Part shown: in pieces, positions 1 to 7,200 of the stretch | Numbering within the stretch: the first letter of the stretch is position 1 | Layout of the letters: each line of letters starts with the position of its first letter | Assembly (NCBI GenBank): GCA_002401055.1 | Contig: NVRZ01000114.1 | Span: forward strand, 1 to 8,805 | Direction: 5' to 3' | Length of the DNA stretch: 8,805 nucleotides | Origin: Bacteroidota bacterium | Lineage (GTDB): Bacteria > Bacteroidota > Bacteroidia > NORP154 | Translations under genes and position numbers: made by a program | The notes under the pieces: generated by a model | Seen by the model: the letters and a program-made list of their open reading frames with translations, nothing else | Database searches by the model: none | Told to the model about the DNA's origin: nothing

Positions 1-2830
1 TAGGGCGTAAACTTGATTTGTCAAAGTCAAAGAGGATATTCTCAAATACTTCAGTTGCGACAACAATAGGCTCTTCAGTTTCTTGTAACGGTTCTATATT
101 AAAAAGCAGCTCATAATAGGGATCTGCCCTTGGAAGATTTCTTATCTCAGATTCAAATAGATATCCGTCAGCGATGATCTTAACGGCATAATCTCTTTCA
201 GATGTTAATGTGAATGAATACTCTCCTGTGCTAGGGTTGGTGCTAGTTTGTAAAACAATTTCGTTCTTCAATATATCTGTAATCACGATTCTGGCATTAA
301 TAGGAACTTCCGTGTTTTTATCTATTACCAAACCCTTAACCAGCGTAACTACCTCCTTTGGTTTAGGCTCAGGTTCTGGTTCTGGCTCCGGTGTTATTGC
401 TAATACAATAGGCTCTTCAGTTTCCGGTAATGGTTCTATATTGAAATGCAGCTCATAATGTGGTTCCGCCTTCGGAAGATTTCTTATTTCAGATTCAAAC
501 AAGTATCCATCAGCGGTGATCTTAACGGCATAATCTCTTTCAGATGTTAATGTGAATGAATAGTCTCCTGTGTTAGCGTTGGTACTAGTTTCCAAAACAA
601 CTTCGTCCTTCAAGATATCCGTAATCTCGATTTTCGCATTAATAGGAAACTCTGTGTTTTTATCTAATACTAAGCCTTTGACAAGTGTAAATACATCCTT
701 TGGTTCGGGTTCGGGTTCGGGTTCCGGCTCCGGTTCTACCATTACGAGTTCTTCAGTATTGATCTCTTTAGGAAATTTTAGTTTTAGCACATTCGAGCTC
801 TCCAAATAAGCCGCCTCCTGAGCTGTCGCTGCGATAACCGTGGTTATTATTGCCCGTTCTATACCATTCTCATCTCTGATCATAATGATAATTTCATCTT
901 CTATCTCAGAAGATTTTGAGTCAAGCATGAACGAATACTCTTTTTTTATAACCACTTGAGTAAAATTAAATATGCCTGAATCATTCTTTGTTGATACCAT
1001 CAACACCTTGCCATTTTCATCTAACAAATAGAGCTTGGCGGTTTCCACTTCGACAATATCAGCGGTTATCTCGGAGTCTTGAACAGCGTCAGGAGCTGAA
1101 TCATTGATGGTGGAAATTAACTGCCTCTCCAGAGCAAGTTCCTCTTTGGCCAAGCGAATTTCTTCTAGCTTTTCGTTTAAAGCATTTTGAATGTTGTTGG
1201 TTGAATCGATAAGGGGATTTCTTTTTGCATTCATCTCAAAATCATATTCTACCTCTAGGTAGACTTCCAATCTGCTGAGGTCAATATTTTCAGAGTGAAT
1301 ATTTTCTCCTTTGATCTCAAAATCAATTTTATAATCATATCCTGGAGGCAAAGCGATTAGATAATTTCCCGTGGTTGAATTTCCCTTGTAAATACCGTAA
1401 GATTCATTGTTGGTTACATTGGTGACTCTGACCTTGGCCTCAGCAAACTTTCCATTGTACTGTATTAGCCCTTTTATAAGTGCCAGCACAGGCTTTTTCC
1501 CATATACGCCGGGCTTTACTACGTAGATATCTTGTCCTCCTATTCCACCTTTTCGTGCGGAAGAAAAGTATGCGCGCTCTCCGTTAGCGGAAACAACATA
1601 AAACACATCATCGTTTGGCGTATTGATAGGCGGTCCAACGTTAGTGGCTTTTTCCCATCTCCCATCTTTACGTGTCGAGAAGTATATATCATATCCGCCC
1701 ATGCTGTTATGACCCTGAGAGCTGAAGTAGAGCAAGTTTCCATTGGCGTGAATGAAAGGCGCATCTTCATCAAACTCGGTATTAAACTTGGGCCCCATAT
1801 TCTTGATTTTCCCCCAGCTGCCATCTTCCAATAGCGTAGCAGTGTATAGATCTTTGCCCCCCATCCCTCCAGGTCTGTCACTCACGAAGTAGAGTGTTCT
1901 TCCGGTGATGGATATACTTACGTGCCCCTCATAGTGCTTTGTATTAACCTCACCATATAGTTTTACGGCAGTGGGCCACATGTCGTCAGCCTTAAAGCTC
2001 TCATAGATATCCCCCCCATTTTCATCTTTGTAAATGAAAAGTTGTTCGCCATCTGGTGAAAGCGCAACTGACGCATCATGATAATTGCCGTTTATTCGGT
2101 ATCCAACGTCTTCTGGATCTAACCATTTGTTTCCCAATCGGTAGGCTTGGTAAATATCTTCGTAATAATCGCCGTCCGGGTCTGATTCTCCATATATATT
2201 TTGCCGTCCACCTCTGGAGCCTTTCCCTTTGTATGTATACATTAAGACGGATTCATCAAACGAGACCAATGGGACATATTCATCGTATTCGGTATTTACT
2301 GGAGCACCAATATTCTCTATTTCAAGCCTCTCTTCTTGAGTTTTAGCCATCAGTTCCTTAGCATTTTTACAATAGTTTAGAAATCTTGGGATCTCCATTT
2401 TTCGGTTGCCTGACGTAGTTTTGTTATCCAACGCCAATTTAAAGTAGCCGATTGCCTCGTCAAACTTGTAATTGAGAAAGTAGGCTTTACCCAGGTAAAA
2501 TAGGATGTCATTCAGTTTGGTATTTCTGCTGTATGCCGCTTCGAGATGAGCAATTGCCTTTTCTTGTTCATCCGTTTTGGCCAGATAACAAATTCCCGCG
2601 TAATATTGGTAAGCATTGGTTCCAGGATATCTTTTCCATAGCTTTACAAAGAGAGGAAGTGCCCTTCTGAAATTACCAGATCCTAAATACCATTCAGCAG
2701 CTTCAACCAATTCTTTCTCGCCACCTCCCAGGATATATTCAGTACTGAATTTTTTTGGCTTCTGAGCAGAAGCCGCCAAGGCCATTAAAGAAATTGTAAG
2801 GAATATAGTAAATAGCCTTCTCAGGGTCAT
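1..2830 (-). CDS. TPR / PD40-propeller / carboxypeptidase-regulatory / OmpA-like envelope protein (PorE-like architecture), C-terminus cut by window edge
   Basis: The frame is open from the ATG at 2830 to base 1, giving 943 residues without a stop; an in-frame TGA lies just upstream of the ATG. Residues 1-22 form a Sec signal peptide (hydrophobic core, ALAASA then Gln) with no lipobox cysteine. Residues about 40-150 are TPR-like helices. Residues about 165-440 are a PD40/WD40-like propeller with repeated motifs such as LSPDGEQLF, RTLYFVSDRPGGMGG and RAYFSSARKGGIGGQDIY. Residues about 444-520 are a carboxypeptidase-regulatory-like beta domain. Charged, helix-prone residues follow near 540-570, then a further beta module, then two tandem near-identical modules (about 713-920) with Glu-Pro linkers. 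From residue 929, VFENILFDFDKSSLRP is the opening of an OmpA-C peptidoglycan-binding domain; the rest lies outside the window. Known PorE-type proteins share this domain order and link the type IX secretion machinery to the cell wall, but PorE itself is a lipoprotein and many paralogues exist, so this is an architectural match only. No clear promoter was found upstream. Confidence 0.93.
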   Translation of the reverse strand, partial: MTLRRLFTIFLTISLMALAASAQKPKKFSTEYILGGGEKELVEAAEWYLGSGNFRRALPLFVKLWKRYPGTNAYQYYAGICYLAKTDEQEKAIAHLEAAYSRNTKLNDILFYLGKAYFLNYKFDEAIGYFKLALDNKTTSGNRKMEIPRFLNYCKNAKELMAKTQEERLEIENIGAPVNTEYDEYVPLVSFDESVLMYTYKGKGSRGGRQNIYGESDPDGDYYEDIYQAYRLGNKWLDPEDVGYRINGNYHDASVALSPDGEQLFIYKDENGGDIYESFKADDMWPTAVKLYGEVNTKHYEGHVSISITGRTLYFVSDRPGGMGGKDLYTATLLEDGSWGKIKNMGPKFNTEFDEDAPFIHANGNLLYFSSQGHNSMGGYDIYFSTRKDGRWEKATNVGPPINTPNDDVFYVVSANGERAYFSSARKGGIGGQDIYVVKPGVYGKKPVLALIKGLIQYNGKFAEAKVRVTNVTNNESYGIYKGNSTTGNYLIALPPGYDYKIDFEIKGENIHSENIDLSRLEVYLEVEYDFEMNAKRNPLIDSTNNIQNALNEKLEEIRLAKEELALERQLISTINDSAPDAVQDSEITADIVEVETAKLYLLDENGKVLMVSTKNDSGIFNFTQVVIKKEYSFMLDSKSSEIEDEIIIMIRDENGIERAIITTVIAATAQEAAYLESSNVLKLKFPKEINTEELVMVEPEPEPEPEPEPKDVFTLVKGLVLDKNTEFPINAKIEITDILKDEVVLETSTNANTGDYSFTLTSERDYAVKITADGYLFESEIRNLPKAEPHYELHFNIEPLPETEEPIVLAITPEPEPEPEPKPKEVVTLVKGLVIDKNTEVPINARIVITDILKNEIVLQTSTNPSTGEYSFTLTSERDYAVKIIADGYLFESEIRNLPRADPYYELLFNIEPLQETEEPIVVATEVFENILFDFDKSSLRP
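61..744 (-). repeat. Tandem in-frame duplication, period 342 bp (114 codons), within the OmpA-like gene
   Basis: Two adjacent copies lie at about 61-402 and 403-744. Matching landmarks are offset by exactly 342 bases: GGCTCTTCAG at 69 and 411, and TCCTTTGG at 354 and 696. One stretch of 46 bases is identical between copies (175-220 and 517-562). Each copy encodes one carboxypeptidase-regulatory-like beta module (TLVKGLV, DKNTE, INA, TSTN, GxYSFTLTSERDYAVKI, ADGYLFESEIRNLP) and is preceded by an acidic Glu-Pro linker: six EP units before the first copy in the protein, and a slightly degenerate version before the second. The period is a multiple of three, so reading frame is kept. The high similarity points to a fairly recent duplication or to ongoing homogenisation between copies. 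Confidence 0.93.
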
Positions 2831-2964
2831 CAGGGTAAAAGTTGCTTCCAGCGAAAATCAAGAAAATTGGAATATCTCCATAGGGACTCCTTCTGTAGTT
2901 ATGAACATGCTAAGGTTGATAATCACCGGAGATAGAGAGTAGTGTGGGCCGTGCTGAAAAGTCT

Positions 2965-2972
2965 TATATTTG
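2965..2972 (+). promoter_or_regulatory. Candidate Bacteroidota -7 element upstream of the lipoprotein gene
   Basis: TATATTTG fits the Bacteroidota sigma-ABfr -7 consensus TAnnTTTG exactly. It lies 22 bases before the ATG at 2994, which would give a short leader. The -33 half is weak: only GTG triplets, no TTTG, lie at the expected distance around 2942-2946. The element sits in the 163-bp divergent intergenic region 2831-2993. I could not see a matching promoter for the minus-strand gene there. The TTG inside this element would be an in-frame alternative start for the lipoprotein, but it reads better as promoter sequence. Confidence 0.4.
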
Positions 2973-2993
2973 TCTGAATACAAACTGAAAAAT

Positions 2994-3575
2994 ATGAAAC
3001 TCTTATATATAGCTTTTGCTAGCAGTATCGGATTGTTCACTATTGGATGCTCGGATCTGGGGTCTGATGACAAAGGAGAGGGAAATGATATTTCTTCCGC
3101 TGAACTGGTTCTTTTGGCAAGTAATTTTAGATCTGAGGCGGCCATAATTGTTGATCCGCATGACGAAGAATGGATCGGTAAATTTGACAACACAACCCTG
3201 ATAGATGACATTTTTGATAAAATTTATGATGGAAGTTTAGTTCCTTATGACCTCCTAAACAATAAGATGGAAATTGAAGAAATTAAGCGAATTGAATTTT
3301 CCGTCGATACCCTACTTATGGAGGATTTTGAAACGGGTGAATTAACTGAGACAGTTATTGAAGAATCTTTAGCGCGTGATGAGATAACCAAGATATTTTT
3401 ACGTGAAGATTGGTATTATGATAGAGGGGACTTTAATATTAAAAAAGAGGTCGTTAGTGTAACACTTACAACAAAGAAGTATGATTTAAAAGGTGATTTC
3501 GTGGGCTATCAGGCTTTATTTGTTGTGTATATGAATGGAAAAGGACCGACAAAATCCAGTAACCTTGTGAACTAA
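2994..3575 (+). CDS. Exported lipoprotein with a GldN/PorN-like motif pattern, function unknown
   Basis: The product is 193 residues from the ATG at 2994. An in-frame TTG at 2970 would extend it by 8 residues, but those spoil the short signal peptide and overlap a promoter-like motif. Residues 1-18 are hydrophobic and end in LFTIG before Cys19, a type II signal peptide. The stretch after the cysteine is Ser/Asp/Glu-rich (SDLGSDDKGEG), resembling the acidic lipoprotein export signals known in Bacteroidota for surface display. The body is strongly acidic. Residues 60-185 contain W60, an LIDDIFDKIYDGSLVPYD segment (69-86), DTLL, TGELTE and EITKIFLREDWYYD (130-143), then alternating beta-like sequence. 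The order 'I..G.l..YD ... I..y.i.edW.fDk ... beta strands' resembles what I recall of GldN/PorN, periplasmic ring subunits of the type IX secretion system, although those are larger and not lipoproteins. The family call is tentative. It diverges from the PorE-like gene, which would fit an envelope role. Confidence 0.85.
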   Translation: MKLLYIAFASSIGLFTIGCSDLGSDDKGEGNDISSAELVLLASNFRSEAAIIVDPHDEEWIGKFDNTTLIDDIFDKIYDGSLVPYDLLNNKMEIEEIKRIEFSVDTLLMEDFETGELTETVIEESLARDEITKIFLREDWYYDRGDFNIKKEVVSVTLTTKKYDLKGDFVGYQALFVVYMNGKGPTKSSNLVN

Positions 3576-3656
3576 TATTTCGTATTATAACTAGGAATTG
3601 ATGATTTCTTATTTTAATTTTGTTTTAACTAGACACGCAGTATAATATTCTTTAGA

Positions 3657-4109
3657 ATGAAAAGAGCGTTGTTATTGGTTTCCTTCCTAATTATTGTATC
3701 ACATAATTCGTGGTCTCAAATAAGATTACTGAGCAATGGTATTGCTGAGGACCTTACCTACTTTGAAAATGGCAATCTTATGGAGAAAGGATATTTTAAA
3801 AACGGCAATAAGGCGGGGAAGTGGGTAGAGTACTATGAAAACCAGCAGAGAAAATCGGTGAAGTACTATGATGAAAAGGGTAATCCTATTGGTAAATGGA
3901 CTACCTGGTATGAAAATGGCCAAAAATGGAATTCGGTTACCTATGAAAATGGTAAGATTGATGGAGCATGGACCTATTGGTATAAAAATGGAAATAAGTG
4001 GCATCAATTGTCATATGCGAATGGGGAGCTTCAGGGAAACTGGGCATATTGGCGTAGAACTGGTGAAAAAAACAGAGGAATATATAAACCTGACACCACG
4101 AAGGGATAA
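3657..4109 (+). CDS. Exported MORN-repeat (YwqK-like) protein
   Basis: The product is 150 residues. Residues 1-20 are a Sec signal peptide (KR, then LLLVSFLIIVS, cleavage near SWS/Q) without a lipobox. The mature part is nearly all MORN_2-type repeats of 23-26 residues, about 46-69, 70-95, 96-119 and 120-142, each built on 'G.W..wy.NG....v.Y.NG'. There is also a degenerate unit before them (YFENGNLMEKG). Key positions are the Gly-x-Trp and the aromatic-x-Asn-Gly turns. Homologues are often auto-named 'toxin-antitoxin system YwqK family antitoxin', but export to the periplasm or surface makes that role unlikely here; MORN_2 proteins of Bacteroidota have no firmly established function. Eighty-one bases separate it from the lipoprotein gene. 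A TTTTG at 3618-3622 and TATAAT at 3641-3646 (18 bases apart) could be a promoter, at low confidence. A terminator follows, so it ends its transcription unit. Confidence 0.9.
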   Translation: MKRALLLVSFLIIVSHNSWSQIRLLSNGIAEDLTYFENGNLMEKGYFKNGNKAGKWVEYYENQQRKSVKYYDEKGNPIGKWTTWYENGQKWNSVTYENGKIDGAWTYWYKNGNKWHQLSYANGELQGNWAYWRRTGEKNRGIYKPDTTKG

Positions 4110-4133
4110 ATAATCCTAAGCAATTTTAATTAG

Positions 4134-4170
4134 CCTGCAAGAGCTTTTACTTAGTACTTGCGGGTTTTTT
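4134..4170 (+). terminator. Intrinsic (rho-independent) terminator after the MORN-repeat gene
   Basis: CCTGCAAG (4134-4141) pairs with CTTGCGGG (4157-4164): eight base pairs including one G-U, with a 15-base loop, followed directly by six Ts (4165-4170). It begins 24 bases after the stop codon of the MORN gene and separates that gene from the sensor gene downstream. The opposite strand lacks a matching T-run, so it appears one-directional. Confidence 0.85.
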
Positions 4171-4210
4171 ATTGACCCGTGGCTTCGAACGAATCTTAAT
4201 TATCTTTCTT

Positions 4211-4242
4211 TTTGCTAAAGTTAAAGGCGTAGTTTACCATTG
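4211..4242 (+). promoter_or_regulatory. Candidate Bacteroidota promoter for the sensor phosphatase gene
   Basis: TTTG at 4211-4214 and TACCATTG at 4235-4242 are separated by 20 bases. This fits the Bacteroidota -33 TTTG / -7 TAnnTTTG layout with one mismatch in the -7 element. Transcription would start near 4249, downstream of the possible TTG start at 4240 and 27 bases before the ATG at 4276, which supports the ATG. The site lies just after the upstream terminator, as expected for a new transcription unit. Confidence 0.5.
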
Positions 4243-4275
4243 AGTTTAACCATTCTCACACTTCAACTTAAGGTG

Positions 4276-7200
4276 ATGTTGGCAGTATTAAATCTATCGA
4301 AGCTTCTAAACAGACGTATAGTATGCTTGTTGATAATCATCCTGTTTGGTTCGTCTTTCTTTCATTTATATAGTCAGAAATACAATTTTCAGAATTATTC
4401 TGTGCAGGAAGGTCTGGCCCATTCTCTCGTTTATACAATCTATCAGGATGATCATGCGAATATATGGCTAGGAACAGCAGGGGGCTTAAGTATGTATGAT
4501 GGAAAGAATTTCCATAATTACACAACCGTAAACGGCCTTCCGACAAACTATATCGGACAGGTTACCGGAGATAAGTTCGGAAACATTTGGTTTATATCTG
4601 GCAGGCTTGCCACGGGTCGGCTCGTAAAGTTTGATCGAAATAATTTCAGCATAATTACCACGGTTCAAGGTCTTGTAAGCGACGAAATTAATCACTTGTT
4701 GTATGATAGAAACGACAATCTTTGGGTTGCTACATCAGGAGGGCTAAGCAAAATTAATGTCAAAGAATACACATTACTCTATCAGGCTGGAAAATCCACC
4801 ATCGCCTCAGTTGAAAGTTTCATCATTGCCGATGGATTGTTAAGCGAAAATGTACAGATTATTTTTGAAGATTCGAGAGGTAGAATATGGATTGGAACAG
4901 ACAAAGGATTGAACTGGATTGGAGAGGATGGAAACGTGAATTCCATTGGCTCTCCTGAATCAGATACAATTTCAAAAGTTACCTCGCTGAGCGAAGATCT
5001 GTTTGGACGGATATGGTTGGGAACTACCCATGGAGTATTTAGAATTAGCGGGGTCTCATCACTGCCAATGACTCCTCTTGTAACCAAGTTCGGTCTTGAA
5101 AGTGGTTTTACAGGCGGAACGGTTAATGAAATATCAAAAGATAACAGGGGAAATATGTGGTTTGCAACAACAGAGGGTCTGATTATGTTCGACGGGTCAA
5201 CATTTAGGAATATGCTTTCAGAGACAAATCAGCCCACCGGAAATGTACGTGATGTGTTAGCAGACTCTCGAGGTGAGGTGTGGATAGGTACTGATGATGG
5301 GCTGTTCAAATACGATCATTTGACCATGACCAAATTTGGAATAGAAAACGGATTGAGCAATAATAGGATCTATGCGTTGCTAGAGGGTCGAGATGGAAAT
5401 ATTTGGATCACAACCTTCGGAGGAGGTGTATGTAAATTTAAAGGAGAGACTTTCATCAACTACACGGAATCAGATGGCCTTGTTGCTGATATGATTTGGG
5501 CTGTCAAAAGTGATGTTGACGGAAATGTGTGGATCGGGACGGATAAAGGCTTGAGTCTGTTTCGCAATGATGCTAAGGCCATGACGAACGGAGTCAAGAG
5601 GACCATATTTTTTAACTATTCAACTGATGATGGTCTGCCTGGCAACACTGTTAACTACGTTTTTGAAGATGATAAAAATAACTTGTGGTTTGCTTGCGTA
5701 GGAGGCATTGCCATCCTAAGAAGGGACAAGATTGTTATCCAAAACGTGATGGGTAGGCCTGCTTTTAGGTTTGAAGAAATGAATGTGGCGGTACCTCTCA
5801 GTAATCCAATTTTTCGTACTATTTACCAGGCTCATGGCGGTAACATGTGGATTGGCACCAATCACGGGGTGTTAGAATATGATGGTGTTAACTTCACAAA
5901 GAGATTTGAAAATACGCAATTGAATGACGTAAATGTTTATTCAATATTTCAAGATTCCAGAGGACTCTTTTGGTTTGGTACAGACGCAGGAATTTGTAGA
6001 ACGGATGGTAACCAAGTTACTTTTTTTGAAATTGATTATGGAATAAAAGACAGGAGAGTAGTTCCTATTTTGGAAGATAGGCAGGGGAATATCTGGTTTG
6101 GAACCCTGAACAACGGACTCTACAGATATGATGGGACGGAGTTTTCACACATAAATGTGGAGCAAGGCTTGAGTGCAAATCCTGTTTATTCAATGATTAC
6201 TGATGGATACGGAAACTTACTGATAGGGACAAATAATGGGCTCAATAAATTTAATTATCAGAAGTATAATACCTCAGGAAAAATTGAAATAAAGCAATAC
6301 AATGTTCGGGAAGGGTTTTTTGGAAATGAATGTAACAAGAATGCTCTTTGTGAAGATTCAGAGGGGAACTTCCTGTTTGGTACAGTTAAAGGAGTTGTTA
6401 GCTATAATCCTGCGTTAGATTTGAATATTTCAAATGAGCCGAGCACAAATATCACCAGTATCAAATTATTCTATGAAAAAACAGATTGGAGTGCTCACTC
6501 GGAGAAATTAACAAGTTGGTATTCTCTCCCTACTCAATTGGTTCTGCCGTATGATTTGAATCATATAACATTCAATTTTATAGGTGTCAGCCTAACTATT
6601 CCTGAAAAGGTTAGGTATCGGTTTATGTTGGAAGGCTTGGATAAGGAGTGGCACGATCCAACAACCCTTAATGAGATTACCTATACCAATTTAGCACATG
6701 GTGATTATAAATTCAAGGTAAAAGCAAGTGGCGAGGCTGGGTTATGGAATTCAAATCCGGCAGAATTCTCCTTTAGCATTACTCCGCCATTCTGGAAAAC
6801 CTGGTTGTTCTATTCATTCCTAACAGCAACTATTTTCGTGGTGCTTTTCCAGGTTATTAGGTGGAGAGATTCTCAATTCAAAAAAAAGCAGCTTGAGTTG
6901 GAGGACCTTGTGAAATCCAGAACTTCGGAGTTGGATAGAAAAAACAGGGATATAACAGAAAGTATTGGCTATGCACAAAGAATTCAGGAAGCTGCCCTTC
7001 CCCCGATGGAATGGATAGAGAAGCTGCTTCTAGAACATTTTATTATTTATAACCCTCGAGACATTGTAAGCGGAGACTTTTATTGGATAAATAAACCGTC
7101 GGGCATAAAAGTTAGCAGTTCAAAGGATATTATAATTGCCGCAGTAGATTGTACTGGGCATGGAGTTCCCGGGGCCTTTATGAGCATAGTGGCCAGTAAC

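Noticed and set aside
210..809. Two plus-strand ORFs (210-458 and 570-809) with Gly-Ser repeats, similar to each other
   Set aside because: They are antisense reads of the Glu-Pro linkers and duplicated modules of the minus-strand envelope gene, and mirror its 342-bp duplication; they have no coding features of their own.
1532..2346. ORFs at 1532-1834 (+), 1540-1881 (- in another frame) and 2056-2346 (+)
   Set aside because: All lie inside the continuous minus-strand frame that encodes recognisable PD40 repeats, and their translations show no domain pattern.
2868..2936. Inverted TATCTCC / GGAGATA pair in the divergent intergenic region as an operator or hairpin
   Set aside because: Only seven bases match with about 50 bases between the arms; expected by chance in a region of this size.
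3576..3656. Small palindrome TAATA-TTTCG-TATTA after the lipoprotein gene as a terminator
   Set aside because: The stem is five A-T pairs with no T-run directly behind it, too weak to call.
3726..4113. ORFs overlapping the MORN gene on both strands (3726-4007 minus, 3868-4113 plus)
   Set aside because: They are frame shadows of the repeat-rich MORN gene; their apparent repetitiveness comes from the MORN repeats.
4240..4275. TTG start at 4240 for the sensor gene
   Set aside because: It overlaps the -7 element of the candidate promoter and adds 12 residues before a signal sequence that is already complete from the ATG at 4276.
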